From VRUE01 sp963703235 (GTDB lineage: Bacteria > Actinomycetota > Thermoleophilia > Solirubrobacterales > 70-9): 64,000 bases of DNA. The DNA is taken from contig OY969802.1 of assembly GCA_963703235.1 (NCBI GenBank), positions 1,178,001 through 1,242,000 of the forward strand. Direction: 5' to 3'. The notes beneath the pieces were generated by a model. That model saw only the letters and a program-made list of their open reading frames with translations, was not told where the DNA came from and made no database searches. Each line of letters starts with the position of its first letter. Positions within the stretch are counted from its first letter, which is position 1. The translations under genes were made by a program, and so were the position numbers. Below, in pieces: positions 33,556 through 42,085 of this stretch.

Positions 33556-36500
33556 CTAGTTCAGAATGATTGGAGGTGGGAGCTCCTTGATGTGCGCTCC
33601 CTCGTAACCGCTTCCGTACAGATGATCCTGTATCTGGTAGTAGTCCTTTTCGGGACCTTCCAGATTCCACCACTCAAAGCGAAAGTTACACCAGAAGTTC
33701 AAATATTTCCCGTAGCCATAGGGGGCTGGGTTGGGCCCTGACCAGCCTACCGAGTGAAGCTCCGTGTCCGTAAGCGGATGATCGGCTTCGGTGGCGCACT
33801 TTGCCAGCGTATTGCCCCGCCACGCATAGCCGCCGACCCGACCGCGCACCCCATTCCAGAAAAACGTACCCCACTCCCAAGTGTGCCAATAGTCGCACGT
33901 CAAGTTTGCGCAAAAGCTAGCTTCAAATTTCGACCGCCGTTTGCGCTGTCCCGCGTCCCACATTTCTGGTGCCCCAACAGCGATATACATACGTCTTGGA
34001 GAACGTGGGCCAGTAGCTTTGACGTCGTCATATTCAACGGCCGGCTCATCGACACCTTCGGCCATTTCTTCTTCCGCTTGCCGTTCCATCTGTTCCCATT
34101 TTTCCCGGGCGATCCGTTCTTCTTCTTCTTTAATTTCTTGTTCATCTTTCGGCCCTATAATTATTTCGGTGGTATAGCCACCTTCCCAGCCCGAGCCAAC
34201 CACAACCGGATACACGACAGGCACCTGTTGATGTGAAACGGTCAGGGTGATTATGTTGCCTTCACTCACAAATAGCGAAGTGGGGACATTCGTACCAACG
34301 GCATCGTGCGCGGGTTCAGCAGTGATTAACATTGCCACCGTGCCGTCTTCATAGACGACCTCGGCGTCTTGTGGGTCCACGGATCTCAGAGTCTGGCCTT
34401 CACTTAAGAAAACCTCCCAAGAGTAAGTCTCAGGACCCGTTGCATCCCGGATGCTCTGGAACGCCGTTACACCGTTGAACATCGGACGCACTACCGTGTC
34501 GACGTGTTGTCTCGTATTGCTGGCAACCGCAGCATCTTCCCCGATGATCATTGGCGTAGACTGCTCATTGATATGGGCTGGCTCCACATGAAGCGTAGAA
34601 TCCGGGAGGTCGATGGTGAAGCCACCTTCAGGATCTATTGAGATAGTCGACAAGTTCGACGTTCCTCGGCTTTCGAGCACATTTCCTTCTTCGCCTGATA
34701 CCAAGGATGGATTGTTGCCGTCGGCGCGCTCTTCGGCACTGTAGACGTCCGACGTTGAAGCAACTACGGTGGATTCACTGGTCGCGTCTGCCGCATCCAG
34801 CGTATCTTCAGCCTCGCTGGCGCTGATATGGCCTTCAGGATCAACATTGATCGTCCATTTTTTGGTCGAGATATTGCCCGCTCCATCCGTAGCGATGAGT
34901 TCCGCCGGATGAGCGCCACCTGAATAGGTGCTCATATTCGTGAATTTGAAGAACGACTCGTCACACCCACCGTCTTCACAGGCCTGGCTCGCTGACGCGA
35001 CTGGTTCTCCGTCGATTCTCAAGTTGATGGAGGTGACCCCATAGCCAGTGTCGGTGGCCGAGGCGCTCAGGCTGTAGTTTTTCTGTTCGACCCAGCCCTC
35101 TGGGGCTGCGGCCAGCGTCCCGTTGACCTGGAGTGTCGGGTTGGTCGTGTCTCGCTGGATGTCGATGGCGAGGGATTTTGAGCTGGTGTTGCCGAGTCCG
35201 TCCGTCGCCCTGGCGAGGATCGTGTGGCCGCCCACCGCATAGTCCTCGGAGTCGAGCTCCCATTCGTGAACGACCGGGCAGTATTCGCCGATGCAGTACT
35301 CCTCTTTGGCATCGACTGGGGTTCCGTCGACCAGTATCTCGGTAGCAAGCTCGGAGCCGGAGGTCGATTGGGACCATTTCTGGACCCGGTTGTTGTTCAC
35401 GTCGGTGATCCAAATGTTGCCTTCGTTGTCAGCCGCGATTCCCAGCGGATTGGTGAGGCTGAGCTGACCCTCGTCCGAGCCAGGCGCACCGAACTGCGTA
35501 ACGTATCCCCCATTCTGGCTGAACTGCTGGACGCGACTGTTTTCCTGGTCGCCGACCCAAACGTTCCCGGCAATGTCGACATCGATCGCGTCGGGCCGTT
35601 TGAATTGACCATCGCCTGATCCCTGGGAGCCGAACTGGAAGAGGAAGTCGCCGGCTTCGCTGAAGACCGAGATGCGATGGTTCTGCCAATCGGCGACCCA
35701 GACCTTGCCGTTGGCGTCGATGTCGATGCCCTTCGGACTGCTGAGCTGACCCGGCGAAGAGCCGGAGGTGCCGATGCGTTTGATGAACTCACCCTGCGGG
35801 TTGAACTTCTGCAGGCGTTTGGAGATGAGGCCGTCTGAGACCCAGATGTTGCCGCCGGAATCGATCGCGATCCCCTCAGGCGCCGAAAGCTGGCCTTCTT
35901 TTGTTCCGCTCACTCCGAACTTGCTCAGATATTCGCCGTTCGCGTTGAACTTCTGGATGCGGTTGTTGCCCTTGTCGGCAACCCAGATATGGCCGGCGGC
36001 GTCGATCGCCAAGGCAGAAGGAGCATTCAGCTGACCGTCTCCCGATCCCAGGGTGCCGAACTGATTCAGATACTCGCCCTCTGAGTTGAACTTCTGGATG
36101 CGGTTGTTGCTCTTGTCAGCGACCCAGATGTTTCCTTCGGCGTCGAGCACCACGTCGGCGGGCTTGTTGAGCTGACCGTTGCCGGTGCCGAGGGAGCCGA
36201 AGGCGCTCTCGTAGGTGGGGTGGTAGTGGGGTATCCCCCATCTCTGGACTCGGTTGTTGGCGGTGTCCGAGACCCAGATGTTGCCTTTGGAGTCGGTCGC
36301 GATCCCCATCGGCCAACCGAAGCTGAACTGGCCATCGCCAGAGCCATTGGAGCCGAATTGAGCGAGGTATTCGCCGCTTTGACTGAATTGCTGGACGCGA
36401 CCGTTGTTCTGGTCGGCGACCCAGACGTTGCCCTTGGTGTCGACGTCGATGACGTCGGGGTGGTTGAACTGGCCGTCGCCGGCGCCGTAGGAGCCGAACT

Positions 36501-38328
36501 GGCGCACGAGCTGGCCCGCGTCGCTGAAGACGGTGACGCGGTTGTTCTGCCAATCGGCGACCCAGATGCTGCCGTCGGAACCGACGTCGAGATCGGTTGG
36601 TTCGCCGAGCTGGCCCGAGCCAGATCCTTTCGAGCCGACGACTTTGATGAATTCGCCGTTTTCGTTGAACTTCTGGATGCGCCCGTTGTAGGTGTCGGCA
36701 ACCCAGATGTCGCCTTTGGGGTCGATCGCGATACCTTCCGGCCCATTGAATTGGCCGTTGCCCGAGCCGCCTGAGCCGAATTTGGCGAGGAAGCCACCGT
36801 TTTCACTGAACTTCTGGATGCGGTGGTTGCCCGCATCGGCAACCCAGATGTTGCCTTTGGGGTCGAGCGCGATCGAGGTCGGGCGGCCGAACTGGCCATC
36901 GCCCGTGCCCGCGGAGCCGAAGGAGCTCATGTACTCGCCAGCCGCGCTGAACTTCTGGACGCGGTCGTTGCTCTGATCGACGACCCAGATGTTGCCTTTG
37001 GGGTCGATCGCGATGCCCGCCGGATGATTGAACTGGCCATCGCCCGTGCCCGCGGAGCCGAAAGACGAAAAGAACAAGGGTTCACCTGGCTCGGTGCCTT
37101 CCAGCCCCGCCTGGGCTGAGGCACTCAATTTCAGCCTGTAGCGGGGGCGGCTTGCCTCCAGGGTCGCCTGTTCGGTCATCGTGCCCGACAGTGCCAGGGC
37201 GGGTGGAGAGGGATCGAGTTCGATCGTCTGCGTTTTCGTCGTCGTCAAGCCAACACCATCGGTGGCGACGACGGTGATCGTGTGCTGACCCGCTGAGTAT
37301 TTGCTCGCATCGAGCGTCCATTCGCGGGTGATGCCGCAGCTTTTCGTCGCACAGCCCGGCGCGAATTCGTCGACCACGACGCCGTCGACTTTGATCACGG
37401 TTTTGGCGGCACCCGATTGCGGCTGTTCGGTCGTGCCGTCGCTGACATCGACTCTGAGCGTGTAGCTCGGCCGTTGAATCCCCAGGGTCGCCTGTTCGGT
37501 CAAGGTGCCCGAGAGGGCCGCTTGCGGTGGGTTGTGGTCGACTTTTACCTGCGCGTATGCGGCTGCGGATTTGTTGCCGACCGGGTCTTCGGCGATCACT
37601 TCCAGGTAGTTGATTCCGGTCGGCAAAACCGAAGGGTCGTATTGCAGCGTAGGAGGACCGGCATCGGTCGAGGCCCAGGTCCGGGGACACGCCGCACCCG
37701 CCACGCCGATGCAGCCATGTGGGGTTTTCCACGAGTGAGGGGACGGAGCGTTGTTGGATTCGCTAGGGGGGCCAGTGCGCGTGGTCAGTGAGTGCACACC
37801 CAAACCGCTGTCGCTCGCCGTGAAGCTGATCGGTGCAGCCGACTGGTTGACCCATTTCGAGGGACCGGAGATCGAGCCGAAGCCGGGAGCGCCGTTGTCG
37901 CCGAGCTGGATCGAAGCGCTGCCTACGTATGCCTCGGTGTTCTGGTTAGGGCCAGTGGAGGTGGCCTGGATGCTGACGTAGCCAACCTTCACATTGGTGT
38001 TCGGCTGGCTGTTTGGAAACTCGTATTTCCAGCTCATGTTGTGGACGCCGTGGCCGCTCAGACCCTCATGGGAGTAGTGTTTGACCCAGCCTTGATTCAC
38101 TGGATCCCAGATTCCAGCGAACAAATAAGGGCTCAACGAACTGCTCCAGGCATCCCAATCGAGATTCCAGAGAGTCATGTGTGAGATGAAGCTGGTCGGT
38201 CTGATGCCGTATTTTTCCTGATCGGTGAAGTAGCGCGGGACGGTGTAGATGGTGCTGCCGCGGGTCGCCCGTCGTGAGCATTCCTGAGGAGTTTTGGGAC
38301 GAATCGAGAACGAGGCCCGGGGTTCCAT
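33556..38328 (-). CDS. NHL-repeat secreted protein, C-terminal main part (frame-split gene)
   Basis: 1590 codons open, but the first residues are the wrong frame: the sensible protein enters here near 38285 (RGSTIYTVPRYFTDQEKYG). Order: a beta-rich region, Ig-like repeats typified by LSGTLTEQATLGIQRPSYTL and LSGTMTEQATLEASRPRYRL, twelve NHL repeats, then further Ig-like repeats (GHTILARATDGLGNTSSKSL), a Glu-rich coiled segment (EEEERIAREKWEQMERQAEE) and a Trp/Cys-rich end (CDYWHTWEWGTFFWNGVRGR). The last part is AT-richer and resembles no toxin domain I know. Upstream fragments at 38066-39193 and 39199-39687 supply the N-terminus. Probably an exported surface protein for adhesion or carbohydrate binding; no RHS core is seen. 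Confidence 0.8.
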   Translation of the reverse strand: MEPRASFSIRPKTPQECSRRATRGSTIYTVPRYFTDQEKYGIRPTSFISHMTLWNLDWDAWSSSLSPYLFAGIWDPVNQGWVKHYSHEGLSGHGVHNMSWKYEFPNSQPNTNVKVGYVSIQATSTGPNQNTEAYVGSASIQLGDNGAPGFGSISGPSKWVNQSAAPISFTASDSGLGVHSLTTRTGPPSESNNAPSPHSWKTPHGCIGVAGAACPRTWASTDAGPPTLQYDPSVLPTGINYLEVIAEDPVGNKSAAAYAQVKVDHNPPQAALSGTLTEQATLGIQRPSYTLRVDVSDGTTEQPQSGAAKTVIKVDGVVVDEFAPGCATKSCGITREWTLDASKYSAGQHTITVVATDGVGLTTTKTQTIELDPSPPALALSGTMTEQATLEASRPRYRLKLSASAQAGLEGTEPGEPLFFSSFGSAGTGDGQFNHPAGIAIDPKGNIWVVDQSNDRVQKFSAAGEYMSSFGSAGTGDGQFGRPTSIALDPKGNIWVADAGNHRIQKFSENGGFLAKFGSGGSGNGQFNGPEGIAIDPKGDIWVADTYNGRIQKFNENGEFIKVVGSKGSGSGQLGEPTDLDVGSDGSIWVADWQNNRVTVFSDAGQLVRQFGSYGAGDGQFNHPDVIDVDTKGNVWVADQNNGRVQQFSQSGEYLAQFGSNGSGDGQFSFGWPMGIATDSKGNIWVSDTANNRVQRWGIPHYHPTYESAFGSLGTGNGQLNKPADVVLDAEGNIWVADKSNNRIQKFNSEGEYLNQFGTLGSGDGQLNAPSALAIDAAGHIWVADKGNNRIQKFNANGEYLSKFGVSGTKEGQLSAPEGIAIDSGGNIWVSDGLISKRLQKFNPQGEFIKRIGTSGSSPGQLSSPKGIDIDANGKVWVADWQNHRISVFSEAGDFLFQFGSQGSGDGQFKRPDAIDVDIAGNVWVGDQENSRVQQFSQNGGYVTQFGAPGSDEGQLSLTNPLGIAADNEGNIWITDVNNNRVQKWSQSTSGSELATEILVDGTPVDAKEEYCIGEYCPVVHEWELDSEDYAVGGHTILARATDGLGNTSSKSLAIDIQRDTTNPTLQVNGTLAAAPEGWVEQKNYSLSASATDTGYGVTSINLRIDGEPVASASQACEDGGCDESFFKFTNMSTYSGGAHPAELIATDGAGNISTKKWTINVDPEGHISASEAEDTLDAADATSESTVVASTSDVYSAEERADGNNPSLVSGEEGNVLESRGTSNLSTISIDPEGGFTIDLPDSTLHVEPAHINEQSTPMIIGEDAAVASNTRQHVDTVVRPMFNGVTAFQSIRDATGPETYSWEVFLSEGQTLRSVDPQDAEVVYEDGTVAMLITAEPAHDAVGTNVPTSLFVSEGNIITLTVSHQQVPVVYPVVVGSGWEGGYTTEIIIGPKDEQEIKEEEERIAREKWEQMERQAEEEMAEGVDEPAVEYDDVKATGPRSPRRMYIAVGAPEMWDAGQRKRRSKFEASFCANLTCDYWHTWEWGTFFWNGVRGRVGGYAWRGNTLAKCATEADHPLTDTELHSVGWSGPNPAPYGYGKYLNFWCNFRFEWWNLEGPEKDYYQIQDHLYGSGYEGAHIKELPPPIILN
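35375..37065 (-). repeat. Twelve NHL repeats in two homologous blocks of six
   Basis: Units of about 47 codons (roughly 141 bp) of the form FGSxGxGDGQFxxPxGIAID then GNIWVADxxNxRIQKF. I count twelve. Units 4-5-6 resemble units 10-11-12 more than their neighbours: DWQNNRVTVFSDAG with DWQNHRISVFSEAG, DQNNGRVQQFSQSGEY with DQENSRVQQFSQNGGY, and NNRVQRW with NNRVQKW closing each block. This indicates duplication of a six-bladed propeller. Confidence 0.85.
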
Positions 38329-39193
38329 ACGGGACGGGCCCGCTGTATGCCCGGTTGCCCACTTTAATGCCGGCAGGCGAACTGCCGTCTTTGTCGATTA
38401 CTTCGTAGCCCCACTCTTCGCGGTTGTTGCAGGAAAAGGAGGGGCCTTCGTATTCGGTGCTGTTGCTGCAAATGCCGTTTTGCCCAGTCGTGCTACTGGC
38501 CCATTCGTAGGTCTGAATGAGCGGATCGATAAGAATTGGGAACTCGGCCGAGGTGTCAGGAGAGACCGTCAAGGTGAAGCTGCTCCCGGAAACATCCAAG
38601 TCCACCGGAACGTCTGCGGCGGTGGCGTCAATCCCCGTCGGCGAGGAGATACTGAGGAGCGTTTGCTCGTTGCTAACTACCGCCGCGCCTCCGTCCTCGG
38701 TGGCTTGCAGGGACGCTCCTGCGGGCAGCTCCAATTCGAAGGTCTGGGAGTGGGGAGAGTCGGCGCTCCGCAGATGGGTAAACGTCTCGACTCCGGTCGG
38801 GGTCGGGACAATTGCGAAGTCCGTATCGGCCGCGACGTTCGGGAGGAAGGCGACGCTACCGTCGACCACCGAAGGACTGCGGCTTTCCGGCGCGCCGACG
38901 ACGTTCATCGTCACGCCTGGGCCGGGCAGCTCGATACCTTCGCCAAGCTCATGAGGGATCCCGACCTCGACCAATGGGTTGGCGGGCCGCAACTGGCCTT
39001 CGGCGTGTTCGAGGCTGAGATCGACGAGTTCCGACTCGCTTGAGGGCCCCTCGGTGCGCAGCGGTACCGTGGAGTCCAAAAGCATTGCGCCCGCGACCCG
39101 AGCGGTTCTATCGCCTGCCCCTGGCTCAGGGCTTTCGGTCTGCACTGCGTCGACCGAGGAGGACTGTGCACGCAATTCCTCTTTTGTCGTCAT
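38066..39193 (-). CDS. NHL-repeat secreted protein, middle fragment (frame-split gene)
   Basis: Open for 375 codons; the meaningful part runs from about residue 1 to GTPGLVLDSSQNSSGMLTT (near 38280), after which this frame becomes shadow sequence and the protein continues in the next frame. It carries the conserved domain before the repeats: LRPANPLVEVGIPHELGEGI, GSVAFLPNVAADTDFAIVPT, TGVETFTHLRSADSPHSQTF, LPAGASLQATEDGGAAVV, FPILIDPLIQTYEW. I associate this block with large exported proteins of Thermoleophilia. The frame stays open upstream of its ATG through DDDPDSLES to the G-run at 39256-39261. Confidence 0.7.
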   Translation of the reverse strand: MTTKEELRAQSSSVDAVQTESPEPGAGDRTARVAGAMLLDSTVPLRTEGPSSESELVDLSLEHAEGQLRPANPLVEVGIPHELGEGIELPGPGVTMNVVGAPESRSPSVVDGSVAFLPNVAADTDFAIVPTPTGVETFTHLRSADSPHSQTFELELPAGASLQATEDGGAAVVSNEQTLLSISSPTGIDATAADVPVDLDVSGSSFTLTVSPDTSAEFPILIDPLIQTYEWASSTTGQNGICSNSTEYEGPSFSCNNREEWGYEVIDKDGSSPAGIKVGNRAYSGPVPYGTPGLVLDSSQNSSGMLTTGDPRQHHLHRPALLHRSGKIRHQTDQLHLTHDSLESRLGCLEQFVEPLFVRWNLGSSESRLGQTLLP

Positions 39194-39198
39194 TGACT

Positions 39199-39687
39199 CT
39201 AGTGAGTCGGGGTCATCGTCCCCTGCGGCAGCTTGGCTTTCATTTCCCTGCGTTTCCCCCCGACATCTAGCGGCTCATCTGCCACGACCACCGCAACGTT
39301 TTGAGAGAGGAGCTTCTCGACCTCCAGATCATCGAAGATCCCCAGCGGGCTTTGCAGCTGGGCCTCGAAGACGCCCTGCAGGAGTTCGAGGGCTTCGCTG
39401 CGGTCGAGATCTCGATGCGGCAGGCCTGCGGCCGCAGTGGGGTCCGTTGGCGGAGACTGGACCGATTGAGGGCCGTCGGTCTCGATCGCCTCGATGACTT
39501 CTCCAGAAGTGGGCAAGCCAGGCGTCTGCGTGCTCGACTCATTCGCGAAGGCAGACCCCACGCCAACGCAGAGGAGGAGCAGGAGGCCAAAAGTCACGAT
39601 GCTCGAGCTACGGCGCCGGCCGGACCGCGGAGCCTCCGTTCTCTCATCTTGCTCCTGCCACGCCGCCCTGCCTGCCATGTAAGCCAC
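39199..39687 (-). CDS. NHL-repeat secreted protein, N-terminal fragment with signal peptide
   Basis: 162 codons from GTG 39687 (or ATG 39678). Basic start, then a membrane/signal segment SSIVTFGLLLLLCVGVGSAF, then EALELLQGVFEAQLQSPLGI and DDLEVEKLLSQNVAVVVADE. At the six-C run 39256-39261 (Gs on this strand) one missing G throws the frame: adding one G reads DVGGETQGNESQAAAGDDD and joins the middle fragment without a stop. So 33556-39687 is one ancestral gene of about 2040 codons. Confidence 0.7.
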   Translation of the reverse strand: MAYMAGRAAWQEQDERTEAPRSGRRRSSSIVTFGLLLLLCVGVGSAFANESSTQTPGLPTSGEVIEAIETDGPQSVQSPPTDPTAAAGLPHRDLDRSEALELLQGVFEAQLQSPLGIFDDLEVEKLLSQNVAVVVADEPLDVGGKRREMKAKLPQGTMTPTH

Positions 39688-40011
39688 TTAGGAACCTTTC
39701 GTCGCAAGGACTGATGTACGACGGGGGTCTTATACCAGAAAGCTTGCGACATTCTTATACCTATTATTTTGGTCAGGCACCACAAAGTGTGATTACTTTT
39801 TAGAAACTAACTTTGATATTTAGCTGTATAAGTGACAGTTGGCTGACTTAACTACAACCGTCATTTCTCCCTCTCCTTTCATTAAGAAACTATTGAGACG
39901 AACCTTTTTCCTGTCAGCCGAGCATGCAATCCCTCTTTTGTTGCTCGGAATCAGTCCGGCTACTGGTAGATCCGACGCTTGAGAGGCACCCACATCGTGG
40001 GTGCCTGACTG
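39688..40011. other. AT-rich intergenic region with one hairpin
   Basis: No gene supported. It is the AT-richest stretch I noticed and lies upstream of the NHL-repeat gene, so it probably holds its promoter; TATAAG-like boxes occur on the minus strand near 39730-39765. A perfect hairpin, AGGCACCCAC-ATC-GTGGGTGCCT (39984-40006), sits just after the stop of the minus-strand gene at 40012 and may be its terminator, though no U-run follows. Confidence 0.5.
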
Positions 40012-40278
40012 CTATCCGAGGAGTTCAGCAGCCCTGAGCGCCGCTGGTGTCGGCTCCACAATCTCGTCGCTCCGGTCGAAGAACAGACCGACCTCGCAGA
40101 GACCTCGGATAGCCAACATCGCTGCCTCGACCTCTCTCTCGTCGTCGGCGTCGGTGACGATCCTCAGCGAAAGCTCTCTGGTCGTCAGGTCTTGAAGATG
40201 GAGTTCTGCCACAACTTCGAGGATCACGGCTTCGACTATCGCAACGTCATATTTAGGCGAGGTGTCAGTGTTGGTCAT
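40012..40278 (-). CDS. Small winged-helix-like protein, unknown function (family copy 3)
   Basis: 88 residues. Helical core VEAVILEVVAELHLQDLTTR, then EVEAAMLAIRGLCEVGLFFD and a closing VEPTPAALRAAELL. The layout matches the genes at 7418 and 32070 (helix, PDD/DADD acidic turn, AVRDL-type helix, wing, P-S/T-R/P-A-AL-R end). Acidic; function unknown. Its ATG lies inside the 3' end of the upstream small gene (14-nt overlap). Confidence 0.65.
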   Translation of the reverse strand: MTNTDTSPKYDVAIVEAVILEVVAELHLQDLTTRELSLRIVTDADDEREVEAAMLAIRGLCEVGLFFDRSDEIVEPTPAALRAAELLG

Positions 40279-40525
40279 GTTTCTCTCTCAGCGGGTTGTG
40301 GGGCATGGCGCATCTACTTTCGCGCCGCCCCCGCCTTGCGTCTGCCGCCCCTCTTGCGTCCGCCGCCGTTTTCCCGGCACCGTTCGCTCCGTTGGCTGAC
40401 GCGCTCGCCGTTCCCGCTGCTTGCGCCACGACGTGCAGATCGGCGGGTTCCCAGGCAGCCTCGAACGCTAGTAGCGCGAAGGTGTAGCCGGTCGCCTTGC
40501 CGCCGTCGCCGTTGGCTTTCTCCAT
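40265..40525 (-). CDS. Hypothetical small protein
   Basis: 86 residues. N-terminal half has a hydrophobic helix (TFALLAFEAAWEPADLHVVA), second half is Ala/Arg-rich low complexity. Overlaps the start of the winged-helix-like gene downstream, which suggests they are coupled. No family recognised; coding moderately supported. Confidence 0.45.
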   Translation of the reverse strand: MEKANGDGGKATGYTFALLAFEAAWEPADLHVVAQAAGTASASANGANGAGKTAADARGAADARRGRRESRCAMPHNPLREKHDQH

Positions 40526-40560
40526 GCGCTTAAACCACGACTGGCTCAGCGACGAGCTGC

Positions 40561-41109
40561 TCAGACCGTTAGCTGGCCGTCCGCGAGGCTGCGGGCGAGC
40601 AGGGCGGCCGCCGCAGCCGGCTCTCTGTAGCTCACGTCGAGGACGTGACGCTCGAGCTCACCGAGGTCCGAGAAGCTCTCCCAGAGCTGGGCCAGCGCGC
40701 CAGAATCGATGGGCGGCAGGCCTTCACGGCTCTGCACCCGCGCGGCGCAAACGGCAAGGGGCGCCCGCAGCACGGCGTAGGCAACCGAGTGCCCGCCGTC
40801 GTGGAGCCGGTCGCGCAGCGGCTCGAGGAACCAACCCGGGATTACGATCCCGTCGACGATCGTGCGGTATCCGGCCGCCGCGTAGCCGACGGCCGCCCCG
40901 GCGACGATGTCCATCACCACACTGTTCTGCTCCTGCGACTCCGGCTTCCAGGGCTCGACGTAGCCCGAGCTGACGAAGCGAAAGAAGGCGTCGGATTCCA
41001 GGTGAACCGCCCGCGGCCAGCGGGCCGTGAGGATCTCCGCAGTCGTGGTCTTGCCGACACCCGGCGGCCCCGTGAGGATCAGGATCGGAGCGTCGCTAGG
41101 GCCGGGCAC
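40561..41109 (-). CDS. P-loop kinase-like ATPase (AAA/shikimate-kinase-like)
   Basis: About 182 residues. Walker A GPPGVGKTTTAEIL near the N-terminus, followed by HLESDAFFRFVSSGYVEPW (substrate Asp position), a hydrophobic strand GYRTIVDGIVIPGWFL and AYAVLRAPLAVCAARVQSRE (lid region). This is the shape of small-molecule or RNA-end kinases. GTG at 41109 was chosen since anything upstream runs into the tRNA-Arg; no clear ribosome-binding site. Substrate unknown. Confidence 0.75.
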   Translation of the reverse strand: MPGPSDAPILILTGPPGVGKTTTAEILTARWPRAVHLESDAFFRFVSSGYVEPWKPESQEQNSVVMDIVAGAAVGYAAAGYRTIVDGIVIPGWFLEPLRDRLHDGGHSVAYAVLRAPLAVCAARVQSREGLPPIDSGALAQLWESFSDLGELERHVLDVSYREPAAAAALLARSLADGQLTV

Positions 41110-41150
41110 GCGGCCGATGGTAAGCGCAGCGGCTACAGCCCCTTTGTCAG

Positions 41151-41223
41151 CGCCCCCGGTTGGATTCGAACCAACGACCATCGGCTTAGAAGGCCGGTGC
41201 TCTGTCCACTGAGCTACGGGGGC
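41151..41223 (-). tRNA. tRNA-Arg (anticodon TCT)
   Basis: Minus-strand cloverleaf: acceptor GCCCCCG/CGGGGGC, D arm TAGCTCAGTGGACAGAGC, anticodon loop CTTCTAA (anticodon TCT) on a stem with four pairs and a C-A mismatch at the top, T arm GTTGG-TTCGAAT-CCAAC. CCA is not encoded. Confidence 0.93.
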
Positions 41224-41273
41224 GGGCACGCCTAGGTTACGGCTCTGGAGCGGGGCTGGCGTAGGATCCGGCG

Positions 41274-42074
41274 ATGCCGAGCGTGGGGGTCGCGGGGACG
41301 GAGCTGTACTACGAGCGCGCCGGCGCGGGCGAGCCGATGCTGCTGATCCAGGGGATGAGCGCGACCCACCTGACCTGGGGCCAGCCCTTCCTCGACGCGC
41401 TCGAGCCACACTTCGAGTGCATCGTCTACGACCACCGCGGGATGGGCCGCTCGGGCCAGGCGGAGATGCCGTTCACCGTCGCCGACCTCGCCACCGACGC
41501 GCTCGGCCTGCTCGACGCGCTGGAGATCGAGAGCGCCCACGTCGTCGGCATCTCGATGGGCGGCATGACCGCGCAGGAGCTGGCCCTCGCCCAGCCCGAG
41601 CGAGTCCGCACGCTGGCCCTGGGCGCTACCTACTGCGGCGGGCCGGAGGGGTCGCTGATGGCGCCCGAGGACGTGGAAATGCTCGGCGCCGCGATGAAAT
41701 CGGGCGAGCCCGAACAGATCCGCCGCGCGATGTGGGAGATCAACCTCTCCCCCGGCTTCCGCGAGGACGACGGCTGCTACGCCGCCTTCCTCGCGATGGC
41801 CGAAGCGCTGCCGGCGCCGCGGGCGGTGGTGATGGAACAGATGCGCGCCTGCGCCGCGCACGACACCAGCTACCGCCTCGGCCAGCTCGCGGTCCCGACC
41901 CTGGTCGTCCACGGCACCGCCGACCGTCTGCTGCGCGTATCGAACGGCCTCCAGATCGCCGCCCTCCTCTCGGTCGAGCCGGCGCTGCTCGAGGACGTCG
42001 GCCACATGTTCTGGTGGGAGCAGCCGCAGCGCTCGGCGGAGCTGATCCGCGAGCACGCCCTGGCGCCCGCCTGA
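41274..42074 (+). CDS. Alpha/beta hydrolase
   Basis: 266 residues. Nucleophile elbow VVGISMGGMTAQELALAQPE (Ser in G-x-S-x-G), oxyanion loop LLIQGMSATHLTWG, DHRGMGRSG, acid in VVHGTADRLL and histidine in VGHMFWWEQP. All triad members are present. Likely cytoplasmic esterase/lactonase type; substrate unknown. Short intergenic distance (about 50 nt) from tRNA-Arg on the other strand. Confidence 0.88.
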   Translation: MPSVGVAGTELYYERAGAGEPMLLIQGMSATHLTWGQPFLDALEPHFECIVYDHRGMGRSGQAEMPFTVADLATDALGLLDALEIESAHVVGISMGGMTAQELALAQPERVRTLALGATYCGGPEGSLMAPEDVEMLGAAMKSGEPEQIRRAMWEINLSPGFREDDGCYAAFLAMAEALPAPRAVVMEQMRACAAHDTSYRLGQLAVPTLVVHGTADRLLRVSNGLQIAALLSVEPALLEDVGHMFWWEQPQRSAELIREHALAPA

Positions 42075-42085
42075 GCGTCGCGCGC

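Noticed and set aside
35375..37065. CRISPR-like or satellite repeat array
   Set aside because: Periodicity of about 141 bp is in frame, degenerate and explained by NHL repeats; there are no unique spacers or short identical repeats.
33556..39687. RHS/YD polymorphic toxin
   Set aside because: No YD repeats, RHS core or DPxGL-type cleavage motif is seen; the repeats are NHL and Ig-like.
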